DNA of 64,000 nucleotides, taken from positions 310,001-374,000 of the forward strand of contig NZ_FMTM01000001.1 in NCBI RefSeq assembly GCF_900099775.1, written 5' to 3'. Position 1 is the stretch's first letter, and each line of letters opens with the position of its first letter. Position numbers and translations under genes: made by a program. Below, piece by piece: positions 30,749 through 40,125 of the stretch. The notes below the pieces were generated by a model. That model was given only the letters and a program-made list of their open reading frames with translations, had not been told where the DNA came from and made no database searches. Origin of the DNA: Rhizobium mongolense subsp. loessense. GTDB taxonomy: Bacteria > Pseudomonadota > Alphaproteobacteria > Rhizobiales > Rhizobiaceae.

Positions 30749-32887
30749 GTGCAGGATCCGGACAATCCAGAAGAACGCCCGCGCAGGAACCGGCACATCC
30801 TGCTGAAGATCGATTCATGGATCGATTCCACCCTCTGGAACGCCGGTTTTCGTTCCGCCGAGATCTGGGAAGACGTCACCATCTTTTTCCGCCGCTTCCG
30901 CGTGCGCGGCTGGAAACGCTTCGTCTTCGAACTTAGCGGCGAAGCGTTAACGCTCGGCGCTGCCGGGTCGGTTCTGATGCTCCTCCTCGCCCAGCCTGCC
31001 TTCGAGGCTACCAAGGAAGATTGGCGCAATCGCGGCGATTTCGCCGTCACCTTCACCGACCGCTACGGCAATGTCATCGGCCACCGGGGCGTCATCCACC
31101 AGAATTCGGTGCCCATCGACGAATTGCCTGATTCGCTGATCAAGGCGGTGCTTGCCACCGAGGACCGCCGCTTCTTCGACCATTTCGGCATTGATTTCAT
31201 CGGCCTGTTCCGCGCCATGAGCGAGAATGCCCGCGCCGGCGAAGTCGTCCAGGGCGGTTCGACGCTCACGCAGCAGCTTGCCAAGAACCTTTTCCTGTCC
31301 AACGAGCGCTCGATCGACCGCAAGATCACCGAAGCCTTCCTGGCGCTCTGGCTCGAAGCCAACCTGTCGAAGAAGGAGATCCTCTCCACCTATCTCGACC
31401 GCGCCTATATGGGCGGCGGCACCTTCGGTGCGGCGGCGGCCTCGCAGTTCTATTTCGGCAAGAACATCACCGACGTGAACCTCGCAGAATCGGCCATGCT
31501 TGCCGGCCTCTTCAAGGCGCCGGCGAAATATGCGCCCCACGTCAATTTGCCGGCGGCGCGCGCGCGCGCCAACGAAGTGCTTACCAATATCGTCCAGAGC
31601 GGATTGATGACCGAGGGCCAGGTGATTGCCGCCCGCCGCAGTCCGGCGACGATCGTCGACCGCAACGAGCAGGAATCGCCCGATTTCTTCCTCGACTGGG
31701 CCTTCGAGGAGGTTCAGCGTCTTGCCGCCCGCTTCCACCAGCATTCACTGATCGTGCGCACCACGATCGATATGGGTATCCAGAAGGCGGCGGAAGATGC
31801 AATCGAGACGTCGCTGCGCGAATATGGCGAGTCCTTTCACGCCAAGCAGGGCGCGATGGTGATGCTTGAAAACGGCGGTGCGGTGCGCGCCATGGTCGGA
31901 GGGCGGGACTACGGCGAAAGCCAGTTCAACCGCGCGACGCGGGCGCTGCGCCAGCCGGGCTCCTCCTTCAAAGTCTATACCTATGCGGTGGCGATGGAGA
32001 GCGGCATGACCCCGCAGACCACCATCGTCGATGCGCCGATCTATTGGGGCAACTGGAGCCCGCACAACTACGCGAACCGCTATGCCGGGCGCGTCACGCT
32101 CGAAACGGCGATCGCGCAATCGATCAATACGATCCCGGTGCGGCTTGCCAAGGACAAGCTTGGCATCCAGCCGATCCGCGCCATGGCCAAGGCGATGGGC
32201 ATCGAATCGCCGGTGCGCGACGACGTGACAATCCCGATCGGAACGTCGGAAGTCACGGTTCTCGACCAGGCGACGGCTTATGCGGTGTTTCCGGCGGGCG
32301 GCTATCAATCACGTCGCCATGGCATCGCCCAGATCCTCGATTACGGCGGCGACGTGCTCTACGATTTCGACCGCGACGAGCCGCCGGCCAAGCGCGTGCT
32401 GTCGGAAAAAGCCGATACCTACATGAACCAGATGCTGACCCGCATTCCCTATTTCGGCACCGCCCGCAAGGCAGCGCTCGACAACGGCATCCTCACCGGC
32501 GGCAAGACCGGCACGACGCAGGCCTATCGCGACGCCTGGTTCGTCGGTTTCACCGGCAACTACACCTGCGCCGTCTGGTTCGGCAATGACGACTACACCT
32601 CGACGAACAACATGACTGGCGGCTCGCTTCCCGCCATGACCTTCAAGCGCGCCATGGATTACGCCCACCAGGGCATCGTGCTGCGCCCCATCCCCGGCGT
32701 CGAAAACCCGGCGCCGCCGGCCAAAGACACCGCCAAAACCACCGCCGCCAAACCCGAAGACAGCATCCCACAGCTCATCCGTCCCCGCATGCTCTCGGTG
32801 GAATCGACCAGGATCCTCAAAGACCTCGGCGAAAAGCTGAAATCCGCCCCGCCGCTCGAAGCGCAGAAGGTGGCGAGCGCAGGGTAG
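30749..32887 (+). CDS. class A penicillin-binding protein (PBP1A-type)
   Basis: The 712-residue bifunctional enzyme has a membrane anchor at about 66-84 and a glycosyltransferase domain with Glu138 in ATEDRRFFDHFG and GGSTLTQQLAKNLFL. The transpeptidase motifs are Ser405-x-x-Lys (PGSSFK), Ser458-Ile-Asn and Lys586-Thr-Gly (GGKTGTTQ). It polymerises and crosslinks peptidoglycan on the periplasmic face. GTG is the start; GGGCGGGA lies upstream. The C-terminal tail is rich in Pro, Ala and Lys. Many rhizobia have several class A PBPs, so no symbol is given. Confidence 0.94.
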   Translation: MQDPDNPEERPRRNRHILLKIDSWIDSTLWNAGFRSAEIWEDVTIFFRRFRVRGWKRFVFELSGEALTLGAAGSVLMLLLAQPAFEATKEDWRNRGDFAVTFTDRYGNVIGHRGVIHQNSVPIDELPDSLIKAVLATEDRRFFDHFGIDFIGLFRAMSENARAGEVVQGGSTLTQQLAKNLFLSNERSIDRKITEAFLALWLEANLSKKEILSTYLDRAYMGGGTFGAAAASQFYFGKNITDVNLAESAMLAGLFKAPAKYAPHVNLPAARARANEVLTNIVQSGLMTEGQVIAARRSPATIVDRNEQESPDFFLDWAFEEVQRLAARFHQHSLIVRTTIDMGIQKAAEDAIETSLREYGESFHAKQGAMVMLENGGAVRAMVGGRDYGESQFNRATRALRQPGSSFKVYTYAVAMESGMTPQTTIVDAPIYWGNWSPHNYANRYAGRVTLETAIAQSINTIPVRLAKDKLGIQPIRAMAKAMGIESPVRDDVTIPIGTSEVTVLDQATAYAVFPAGGYQSRRHGIAQILDYGGDVLYDFDRDEPPAKRVLSEKADTYMNQMLTRIPYFGTARKAALDNGILTGGKTGTTQAYRDAWFVGFTGNYTCAVWFGNDDYTSTNNMTGGSLPAMTFKRAMDYAHQGIVLRPIPGVENPAPPAKDTAKTTAAKPEDSIPQLIRPRMLSVESTRILKDLGEKLKSAPPLEAQKVASAG

Positions 32888-33266
32888 GTTTTACTGCAAG
32901 GAGGTTGGTGTGGCTTCGTGTTCAGGCCCACGAACCTCGTCCTGCGCTCGTCACAGAAACCAAACCACGGTGCGTCCGCGCGGCGAAGAGCCTCATAGCC
33001 CATGCAGGTAATTGCGAGATGTCACCCAATTCGACATCCATCGCCCGATTGAACCCATGTCATGTCGCACTTGTCGTCCACAACGTCATCGGTGACACTG
33101 CGACAGCGCCTGCAAATCGTCGCTCGTCTTTGGCATGGTAGCTCCCCTTCCCCCACATATCACCCCAATCCTCCACCGCGTATTCGGCCGCGCCCGCGCC
33201 CGCACCATTCCACCCTGCCGGAATCAATGCTAACCCTTTCGCCTGATTTGTTTCCAAGGGCATACA
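32888..33266. repeat. intergenic region with rhizobial repeat-like segment
   Basis: This spacer holds no convincing gene. At 32938-32990, CCTGCGCTCGTCACAG followed by CCACGGTGCGTCCGCGCGGC closely resembles the start of the palindromic repeat at 60352-60405. That suggests a degraded copy of a dispersed intergenic element. Confidence 0.45.
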
Positions 33267-33854
33267 GTGTTTCGATTCCCGCTTTTTATCGCGATCACGC
33301 TGATTGTCGCTTTCGGCGGCGGGATCGTGGTTTCGCTCTATGCGCTGGACGCGACGCAAGGGTTTGGTGCGATCAAGCTCGGCGCCTGGGAAGCCTTTCC
33401 CGAATTGCAGACAGCCGATGCCGATCCCTATGCGAAGTCCCACCGCGCCCGCGCCGGCAAGCTGCTTTATGGCAGCGCCGAGGGGCTGGCATTCACGGCG
33501 AGCGTCGACGACAGCGGCGAGCGGCTGAACGCGGCCTGCAGCTATCGCATCAGCGGCCAGACACCGCCTGCCCGGCTGTGGACCCTGTTTACTTCCGACA
33601 ATAGCGGCAATCCCGCCTCCATCCGTCCCGGGCTGCCGGCGGCGCTGAATTCCTGGACGATCCTGCGCCAGGCCGACAGCAGCTTCACGATCGACATTTC
33701 CGCCAATGCAAGACCGGGCAACTGGCTGGCGCTTCCCGCCGCCGGCACGTTCCGGCTGGTGCTGACGCTGTTCGACACGCCTACTGCCGGAAGTTCGGGC
33801 GTCATCGATCTCGCTATGCCGAGGCTTACGAAGATCGGATGCGGCCATGCTTAG
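33267..33854 (+). CDS. DUF1214 domain membrane-anchored protein
   Basis: GTG starts this 195-residue protein, with AAGGG upstream. One N-terminal membrane helix (about 5-27) precedes a periplasmic domain. The motif AGKLLYGSAEGLAF and the C-terminal FTIDISANARPGNW plus TFRLVLTLFDT fit the DUF1214 family. It overlaps the following DUF1254 gene by eight bases. The pair is conserved in alphaproteobacteria; the function is not known. Confidence 0.85.
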   Translation: MFRFPLFIAITLIVAFGGGIVVSLYALDATQGFGAIKLGAWEAFPELQTADADPYAKSHRARAGKLLYGSAEGLAFTASVDDSGERLNAACSYRISGQTPPARLWTLFTSDNSGNPASIRPGLPAALNSWTILRQADSSFTIDISANARPGNWLALPAAGTFRLVLTLFDTPTAGSSGVIDLAMPRLTKIGCGHA

Positions 33855-34398
33855 GCTGATATTCTCAATCCTGACCGGCCTCTTCGGCGCCGCACTGCTG
33901 CACCTCGTCATCATTCTCGCGCTGCCGCACTACACCGGCAGGGACGCCCAGACGCGGGTGCTTGCTGAGGGCGATCCGAACCGCTTCTATCTGCTCTCAG
34001 CACAGAACGACGATGCGGGGCTTGCAAACAGCGATCCTTTCCTGCGCACCGCCGTCTGCGCCTTCGAGCTGGAAGACAACCCCGTCCGCTTCACGGCAAA
34101 AGGCAACGTGCCTTTCTGGTCGATCGCCGTCTATGACGGTGCATCGAACGAAGTCTTCAGCATGAACGACAGGACGTCTGTGGGGGGAGCGCTGGATGTA
34201 CTCGTCGCTACGCCGATCCAGCTAACCGGTTTGCGCAAATCGCTGCCTGCGGAGCTGCAGCCGACCATTCTTGTCGAGATGAGCCATCCGCAAGGCTATG
34301 CGGTGCTCAGAACGCTTGCCCCGCAGGCAAGCTTCGATGAGGCAGCCAGAAGCTTCCTCGCGGGCGCCGGCTGTGAGGCCTATGCACCCGCCGACTGA
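33847..34398 (+). CDS. DUF1254 domain protein
   Basis: The 183-residue protein has one N-terminal membrane helix (about 4-27) and a periplasmic domain with RFYLLSAQNDDAGLANSDP, VPFWSIAVYD and NEVFSMNDR, the pattern of the rhizobial short DUF1254 proteins. It overlaps the DUF1214 gene. In many bacteria DUF1254 and DUF1214 occur on one longer polypeptide, so the two probably act together in the envelope. Confidence 0.85.
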   Translation: MLRLIFSILTGLFGAALLHLVIILALPHYTGRDAQTRVLAEGDPNRFYLLSAQNDDAGLANSDPFLRTAVCAFELEDNPVRFTAKGNVPFWSIAVYDGASNEVFSMNDRTSVGGALDVLVATPIQLTGLRKSLPAELQPTILVEMSHPQGYAVLRTLAPQASFDEAARSFLAGAGCEAYAPAD

Positions 34399-34407
34399 GG
34401 CTCGGCC

Positions 34408-34587
34408 TCACTCGTTCTCTACGCGGTTTTCCACACGCGATGCGCGCTGCGCCGCGCACTTCGGCATCTCCGGGAGGCGCTCGTAACGTACACCCGTAAA
34501 CAGCAGAATCTGAGCCTTGACCGGCTCCCTTTCCTTGCGGCGTGGCGCCTGTGGCCGCCGGTCCGACAATGCGACTACTATGGCCAT
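34408..34587 (-). CDS. small conserved rhizobial protein (59 aa)
   Basis: The ATG at 34587 follows GGAGACGAG by a good spacing; an ATG twelve bases upstream lacks this. The product is basic, with AIVVALSDRRPQAPRRKERE and then KAQILLFTGVRYERL, a pattern I associate with a small conserved rhizobial family. No membrane segment or known domain is present. It is convergent with the DUF1254 gene. Confidence 0.65.
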   Translation of the reverse strand: MAIVVALSDRRPQAPRRKEREPVKAQILLFTGVRYERLPEMPKCAAQRASRVENRVENE

Positions 34588-35106
34588 TCTCGTCTCCATG
34601 CACTGCCCGAGACGGATGAACGTGAGCGGATTTCACCCTGCCCGCCTGCACGGGCCAGCGCGTCCTGCGGCGCCGGATATTCCGGACCGAGGGCATTCGC
34701 GCCTTTCTCACGGCACCTATTCGAAATACCGTGAAGCGGAATCTTGACGACCGAAGCACTCAATCGCGCCGTTCCTATCCGAATTGAGACACACGATAGT
34801 TAACAGTTTACTAATATTGCAGGCTCGCGGCGTCTGCACGACACCGGTTACTAAACGCCGTTAACAGCCGTTTGGTTTCAATCGGACGAGAGCAAAAGCA
34901 CAAATATAATTTAATAATTATTTCAACTACTTAAAAGCATCACTCGGCGGATCTCCGGGAAAACGCGACTGTTGCATATTTGCGTCACAAAAGAATATTT
35001 AATTGCAGCCGCCCCATTTAAGCGTATCGTGTTTATACCAGGCGAGTTTCAGGGCAACGGCCGGTTGGGAGACCAAGTGTGCTCTTAGCGCAAGAACGGA
35101 GGGCAG
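34588..35106. other. AT-rich intergenic region
   Basis: About 520 bases carry no convincing gene. The part 34790-35000 is clearly AT-rich, with several TTAAC motifs, including TTAACAGTTTACTAA at 34799. The promoter of the plus-strand small gene at 35107 should lie here. Confidence 0.4.
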
Positions 35107-35316
35107 ATGATGTCTTTGATGTTGAACTCGTCATATTCTCCGGAAGACCTCGATGTGCTGAGATGCGCATTGGACGCATGGTGCGCTGAAAAGCGGATCG
35201 ATATCAAAAGCACCGAAGCGCGATTTGCCGCCTCTGCCGCCCTCGATCTTTACCAGGCAGGCCATACCGATAGCGAAACGCTGCTGACGGCCGTGCGTTC
35301 GCACAAAGGTCTTTGA
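35107..35316 (+). CDS. small conserved protein (69 aa), paralogue of the 51985-52290 product
   Basis: ATG at 35107 follows CGGAGGGCAG. The protein has YSPEDLDVLRCALDAWCAE, then AASAALDLYQAGHTDSETLL, and ends HKGL. The pattern EDLxxLxxxL ... AAxxLxxLxQAGxT ... L ... HxG is shared with the 101-residue protein encoded at 51985-52290, showing a small protein family. The fold looks all-helical and soluble. Function is unknown. A strong terminator follows, so it is probably a single-gene transcript. Confidence 0.8.
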   Translation: MMSLMLNSSYSPEDLDVLRCALDAWCAEKRIDIKSTEARFAASAALDLYQAGHTDSETLLTAVRSHKGL

Positions 35317-35340
35317 ACTGCATCCCGAGGAGTGCCGGGG

Positions 35341-35367
35341 GCGCCTTGCCGTTGCGAGGCGCTTTTT
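35341..35367 (+). terminator. rho-independent terminator
   Basis: The stem GCGCCT/AGGCGC, extended by adjacent bases, is followed by five T residues, 25 bases after the stop of the 69-residue gene. Confidence 0.75.
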
Positions 35368-35607
35368 CATTGCGCCAGCGACCCGTCATGATGCACGTGT
35401 TGCGTGCATCATCGTCGCGCATTTGATTAAAATCTTCAGCAACCGTTAACCGTGCCGGTGTAGGATTTGTTCATCTTCGCATGGGTTGATGTGCGTTCCG
35501 CCAGCGCATGAGGGCCCGAGTTCCGCGTTTCCCAGGGTGTTCGTGTGCGTGACCGGTTTCGAGACCTAGAGGGGCCCCTGGCCATCCGGAATAAGGATGT
35601 GGTATTG

Positions 35608-36585
35608 ATGGCGACAGTCAGCAGCTTCGAAGGATTGGCGCATCCCACCCGATCCGAGCTGCGCCAGTTCGCCGAACTGTTCATGCCGCTCTTTCAGGCC
35701 TCTTCCGACGAAGCGCGCCGCCAGGCGGTTGCCGCACTTTCCCAGTCCAAGAACATCCCTCCGGCCGTTGCCCTCTTCATCGGCAGCCAGCCGATCGCAA
35801 TCGCCGCGCCGTTCCTGACGGCCTCGCAGGCAATCGACGACGATATCTTGATCATCATCGCCCGGTCGCAGGGAACTGCTCACGCCCGGGCGATCGTCAG
35901 CCGCGACAGCCTTTCACCGAAGGTCATCGACGCGCTTGTGGCGCTGCGTCATGCCGAGCCGCGCCAGACTGCAACGGCCGCAGTTGCCGAAGAGCCGGCA
36001 GAAGCGCTTGCGCTCCCGCCGACCGCTGCTTCGATGGAGGCGGCCGACTTCGTCGAGCGCCTTGCCAGCGAAGAGGCGATGCGCGAACGGATCAAAGGGC
36101 TGGCACGACATCTCGGACGCAATGACGGCAACCGCCTCGGCCTGCGCACGCTGTCCGACATCCAGGAGGCCCTGCTCGTCCGCTTTGCCCGCGCACGGGA
36201 GGCTGAGTCCTTCGCAACCGCGCTTGCCGATGCGCTTTCAGCCAGCCGCTGGCTTGCCGAGCGCATCATGCTCGATCTCTCGGGCCAGCAGCTCGCAACG
36301 ACACTGACCAGCCTCGGCATGGGTTTTCTCGACGCCGTCTTCGTGCTGGAGAGATTGTATCCGCATCTTGCCGAGCCGCAGCACAACGTGACTCGCGCCT
36401 GGATGGTGCTGGATGGGCTCGATCCGGAGGAATGCCATCAGCGGGTCGAAGCCTGGCGGCGCGCCGACAGCTATACTTACAAGCCGGAAGACCAGGCGCG
36501 GGCGGAGCAAGCCGCCGCTTCCGCCTCGAGCGCCGTGCGCCAGGTGCCGCCGGCACGCGATATCCGCATCGTCGGCCGCCGATAA
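35608..36585 (+). CDS. DUF2336 domain protein
   Basis: From the ATG at 35608 the protein has 325 residues and is helical and soluble. The repeated pattern of 30-40 residue helical units (RRQAVAALSQSKNIPPAVAL, LIIIARSQGTAHARAIVSRD) is typical of DUF2336, a HEAT-like alphaproteobacterial family. The C-terminus includes MVLDGLDPEECHQRVEAWRR. Function is unknown. It is convergent with the DUF1491 gene. Confidence 0.87.
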   Translation: MATVSSFEGLAHPTRSELRQFAELFMPLFQASSDEARRQAVAALSQSKNIPPAVALFIGSQPIAIAAPFLTASQAIDDDILIIIARSQGTAHARAIVSRDSLSPKVIDALVALRHAEPRQTATAAVAEEPAEALALPPTAASMEAADFVERLASEEAMRERIKGLARHLGRNDGNRLGLRTLSDIQEALLVRFARAREAESFATALADALSASRWLAERIMLDLSGQQLATTLTSLGMGFLDAVFVLERLYPHLAEPQHNVTRAWMVLDGLDPEECHQRVEAWRRADSYTYKPEDQARAEQAAASASSAVRQVPPARDIRIVGRR

Positions 36586-36590
36586 GAACT

Positions 36591-36947
36591 TTAGAGAGGG
36601 TTCTTCAGCTCGTCGGCCAGCGGCACGATCTCCGCGACATCGTCGGCTTCGAGCTCGACGATCCAGAGATCCGGATCGAACTTGCGCTCGCGGTCGAGCA
36701 GTTCGCGCACCTCCTCGGCCTCCGCTTTGTCCAGCCGGATTTCAAAAAGACGCATGCCGCTCTCCTCCTCATCGAAGAAGCTTTGCGGCGCAGGCGCGTA
36801 AAGCGTTTCGAGCCCGTCGCGGAAATGCTGGCGGATGAAGATGGCACCCGCTTCCTCCGCCCCCTTCTTTTCAATAGCGGCGAAATCGCCCCTAGCGAAA
36901 ACGCGGCGCACGAGGGCGGAAACGAAGATGTCGGTGCGCAATCTCAT
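36591..36947 (-). CDS. DUF1491 family protein
   Basis: The 118-residue protein has the DUF1491 pattern: MRLRTDIFVSALVRRVFARG, EEAGAIFIRQ, and RKFDPDLWIVELEADD. The family is small, soluble and restricted to alphaproteobacteria, with no assigned function. Its end nearly touches the stop of the convergent DUF2336 gene. Confidence 0.9.
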   Translation of the reverse strand: MRLRTDIFVSALVRRVFARGDFAAIEKKGAEEAGAIFIRQHFRDGLETLYAPAPQSFFDEEESGMRLFEIRLDKAEAEEVRELLDRERKFDPDLWIVELEADDVAEIVPLADELKNPL

Positions 36948-36984
36948 GGGCGCGGTATAGACTGGCGGAGTGCGGGCGGCAACG

Positions 36985-38421
36985 CTAGACCTTTACCGCC
37001 AGCCTCAGCCCGCCCCAATGCCGCCCGCGGACGGTGATCGGCGCGGAGATATCCTTCATCATCACGAAACTGCCGCCGCCCATGTCGCGGCGATAGGTCT
37101 GCACGAGGAAAGCTGCTGTGCTTTTTCCCGCGGCAAGGCCGACGCGGTCGTTGAAGATGCGCCGGTTGCGGCAGTTGGCGGTGTTCCACACCGTATCGCC
37201 CGGCCGCTGGGGTTCGGAGAATCTCCGGTTGTGCGTCGGCAGATAGCCGTTCTCATCGACCGCCGCGCAAAAGGCGATGCGCTCGTCGCTGGCTGCGACG
37301 GGCTCCTGGATCGGCGGCAGGACGCGGTCGGTGAGTTCCGTGAAAGCCGCCATGAGCTGCACCGGATCGGTTCCTGGGATCGGCCGGTACTGCCGGTTGA
37401 ACAACGCCTCGAAGCCGATGCGGCCTTCGGCGACGGCATGTTCGAAGACGTCGGAAATCGCGGCGGCCACGCCTTGCGCCTTGGCAATCCAGAGGCTGTC
37501 TGCCGTTTGCACACCGGCGCTGGCGGTCAACTGCACCAGTTTCTCGGAAAGGCCGACGACGCTGTCGACGCGCTTTGCGGCGTGTTGGAGCTTCACGTTG
37601 GAATTCAGCACTTCGGCCGACATCTCGCCGAGCTTGGCGACGAAACCGGCGCATTGCTGGTCGACAGCCTCGGTGGTCCTTGCCATCACCGTGGAGCTGT
37701 CGAGGATCCGGGTGATCACATGCTCCATCTTGCCGAATGCGCCGCGCATCGCTTCGGACTTGTCCTTGACACCGGCAGCACTTTCGCGCGCACCACTGCC
37801 TGCCGCCGAGAGACGGTCGATCCTGATGCGCAGTTCGTCCAGCGTTTCCTGGATGGAGCCGGTCGCCTTGGAGGTCTGCAGCGACAGCGCGCGGATTTCG
37901 GAGGCGACGACGGCAAAGCCCTTGCCCGCCTCGCCGGCGCGTGCCGCCTCGATCGCGGCGTTGAGCGCCAAAAGGTTCGTCTGCCGCGCGATGGTGCTGA
38001 TCTCTGCGGCAACCTTGTCGACGTCGGCAAGCGATTTGGAGAAGGTATTGATCTCGGCGCTGATCTCCTCGGAGGACTCCACCATATGGCCGATCTCTTC
38101 GACCGATCCCGACAGGCGGCCGGCCGATTCCTTCAGCATGTGCCGAGCCTCAACTGCCGTTCGGTCGGTCTCGTTGAGCGACACGGCAACTGCCCGGTTC
38201 GTCTCGGCGATCGAAAGTGCTGTCCGCGTCACATCGTCGAACGCCGTCGCATGGCGCGCCGACATCGACGCCATGTCCTGGATGGCGCCGGCGATATCGA
38301 CGAGATCGATACCGAGCGTGGACGCCTCTTCCGCCAGTCTGGAAAGGACATGTCGCAAAGCCTCCGCGCTGTGCTCGTCCGGCTCATCTGCAACCACCTC
38401 CACCGTCTTCAGCGCATACAT
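36985..38421 (-). CDS. soluble methyl-accepting chemotaxis protein with C-terminal sensor
   Basis: The 478-residue protein lacks membrane helices. Residues about 20-300 form the long antiparallel coiled coil with the hairpin tip at about 150-180 ([19 protein letters not shown]). Residues about 320-478 form a sensor region found in many alphaproteobacterial receptors ([17 protein letters not shown], then [15 protein letters not shown] and [16 protein letters not shown]). It should be a cytosolic receptor talking to a CheA/CheW array. The sensor lies after the signalling coil, as in the protein at 2541-3680. No CheR pentapeptide is visible. Confidence 0.9.
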   Translation of the reverse strand: MYALKTVEVVADEPDEHSAEALRHVLSRLAEEASTLGIDLVDIAGAIQDMASMSARHATAFDDVTRTALSIAETNRAVAVSLNETDRTAVEARHMLKESAGRLSGSVEEIGHMVESSEEISAEINTFSKSLADVDKVAAEISTIARQTNLLALNAAIEAARAGEAGKGFAVVASEIRALSLQTSKATGSIQETLDELRIRIDRLSAAGSGARESAAGVKDKSEAMRGAFGKMEHVITRILDSSTVMARTTEAVDQQCAGFVAKLGEMSAEVLNSNVKLQHAAKRVDSVVGLSEKLVQLTASAGVQTADSLWIAKAQGVAAAISDVFEHAVAEGRIGFEALFNRQYRPIPGTDPVQLMAAFTELTDRVLPPIQEPVAASDERIAFCAAVDENGYLPTHNRRFSEPQRPGDTVWNTANCRNRRIFNDRVGLAAGKSTAAFLVQTYRRDMGGGSFVMMKDISAPITVRGRHWGGLRLAVKV

Positions 38422-38500
38422 GACCCCGGCTCCCCAAGTAACTTAGGAAAGCTTCAGGTAATATGGTTAATAAGTTGCAAACGAAACGGGCGGCTTAGAC

Positions 38501-39103
38501 TTAGGTTGTAGGGCGCGCGCCCCAATCGGGGCAGTTCTTGCGCTGCGCATCCGGCTTTCTGGTGGTTGCCAAAAGCTCAGACCTCAGCTTCTCCGGATCG
38601 GTGATCTTGATCTTATAAAGATGGGCGAGCCAGATGCCGTCGGCAGCCAGGCGCGCGATCTTCAAGTGCGTATCGCCATCCGTCTCATTGTGGCGCTGCG
38701 CCCTTTCCTCGACCCAGCTTGCCATGAGATCGCGCAGATAGGGATCCGTCAGCGCCGAAATCGTCAGCGGCGCCCATTGGCCGCCCTTGGCGCATAGATT
38801 GTTTTGGAAGACCGAGTTGACGTAAGCGCGCGTGAACGCACCATAGGGTTCGGGGTCGTTGGCCATACGGGCATCGATATCGTCATCGATCGCTTCAAGG
38901 AGTTCCCCGAAGACGGCGTCGATCAGGTCCTTCTTGCTCGGGAAATGATGGATGAAGCCGCCCTTGGTCACGCCCGCTGCATCGGATACGGCCTGAACGG
39001 TCACGGAGGCAAGCCCTTCCCGCACGGCAAGTTTTGCCGCTTCATCTATCAGGGTCCGCTTGACCAGCTCCGGCTGTTTCCTACGCCTGTACGAACTTTC
39101 CAT
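38501..39103 (-). CDS. TetR/AcrR-family transcriptional regulator
   Basis: The 200-residue protein has the TetR HTH at about 15-60 (LIDEAAKLAVREGLASVTVQ, then GVTKGGFIHHFPSKKDL) and a C-terminal effector domain with GQWAPLTISALTDP and TRKPDAQRKN. The HTH is intact and typical. The ligand and targets are unknown, and no adjacent efflux gene is present. Confidence 0.9.
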   Translation of the reverse strand: MESSYRRRKQPELVKRTLIDEAAKLAVREGLASVTVQAVSDAAGVTKGGFIHHFPSKKDLIDAVFGELLEAIDDDIDARMANDPEPYGAFTRAYVNSVFQNNLCAKGGQWAPLTISALTDPYLRDLMASWVEERAQRHNETDGDTHLKIARLAADGIWLAHLYKIKITDPEKLRSELLATTRKPDAQRKNCPDWGARPTT

Positions 39104-39405
39104 CGTCTATCTCTTGCCCCCCGGCACGCAACCAAGTCACGCAATCAAAGCGTGCCGCGCGATGGCGATGTGTATGGCCACAAAATAACATCTGTATTGC
39201 TTCGGGCAAATTCTTTTGAGAAGCTTGAGACCGTAACGCGACGGTGACAATGCGTGAGCGGGGCGTGAGCGGGGCGTGAGCGGGGCGTGAGGGGGGCGTG
39301 AGGGCCGCGCGGCGGATGAGAGGGGGCCAGACGGCCTGTACCCGCCAGGCCGGTTCATGTATCAGTCGAGGCCGGGGTGGGAAAAATTACAAGCGATGAG
39401 GGATC
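39104..39405. other. divergent spacer between two tetR genes
   Basis: This 302-base region contains an 11-bp tandem repeat (see the separate entry) and the promoters of both flanking tetR genes. No gene is called. Confidence 0.4.
39254..39308. repeat. 11-bp tandem repeat, five units
   Basis: The unit GTGAGCGGGGC occurs three times exactly from 39254 to 39286, then as GTGAGGGGGGC and GTGAGGGCCGC. It lies in the promoter region between two divergent regulators. Confidence 0.85.
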
Positions 39406-40041
39406 GTGAGTTCAAAAACTGGGGAAAATGTAAAGAGGCCGCGCGGTCGTCCTAAAAGCGTGGACACCGATCAGCGACGAGATGAGATAATCGGCGTGGG
39501 ATGCGATGTCTTCATCGAATACGGATACATCAATACGACGGTTGATGTGATAGCGGCCAGATGCGGTATTTCCAAAAGAACCTTCTACGAGTTCTTCAAC
39601 GGAAAAGCCGACCTCCTGCGGGAAATACTGAAATCTCGAAGCGATTCCATTTTTTTCTTACCTCAAATTGATGACCAGCTTCCGCTGGAGGAACACCTAG
39701 CCAGAATCTTCTTTATCGATGGAGACGGTGCGGCAGACGCGGCCGGCATGAATGACTACTTCATGATAGAGGTCGGCTGGGAAGCGGCGGAACAAGTTGG
39801 GGAATTGCGGGACGATTTCCGCCTTGCACGTGCAAAGCTCGCCAAATGGCTCAGGCAGATGGAGCAAAAGGGCCGTATAAAGGTTGCTGACGCAGACGCT
39901 GCAGCCACCATGCTGATCGGCGTCGTCTTCGGGAGCTTGAGCATCGACCGGGCGGAAATGGATTTGGAAGAACGCGCGGAACGGACTCGAGTCTATCTTC
40001 GTTCGAGCCTTAAAATATTCGCCAAGGGGCTGACCGCCTGA
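39406..40041 (+). CDS. TetR/AcrR-family transcriptional regulator
   Basis: GTG at 39406 follows GAGGG. The 211-residue protein starts with the RPRGRPKS AT-hook-like motif, then the HTH (VGCDVFIEYGYINTTVDVIA and CGISKRTFYEFFNGKADLL). The effector domain ends in a TetR C-terminal pattern (DADAAATMLIGVVFGSL). Codon use is less GC-biased than in the neighbours, suggesting a more recent origin. It is convergent with the porin gene, and its C-terminal half resembles part of the orphan protein at 41598-42449. Confidence 0.9.
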   Translation: MSSKTGENVKRPRGRPKSVDTDQRRDEIIGVGCDVFIEYGYINTTVDVIAARCGISKRTFYEFFNGKADLLREILKSRSDSIFFLPQIDDQLPLEEHLARIFFIDGDGAADAAGMNDYFMIEVGWEAAEQVGELRDDFRLARAKLAKWLRQMEQKGRIKVADADAAATMLIGVVFGSLSIDRAEMDLEERAERTRVYLRSSLKIFAKGLTA

Positions 40042-40047
40042 ATTGAA

Positions 40048-40077
40048 GAAGAGCCCGGCTGGGATACCGGGCTCTTC
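40048..40077. terminator. bidirectional terminator between tetR and porin
   Basis: A perfect 11-bp stem (GAAGAGCCCGG/CCGGGCTCTTC, 8-base loop) lies between the convergent tetR and porin genes. The flanks are pyrimidine-rich on both strands rather than pure T-runs. Confidence 0.65.
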
Positions 40078-40125
40078 CCTCGAAACTGATCAGAGGTCAA
40101 TTCAGATCAGTTTTATCGCGTTTGA

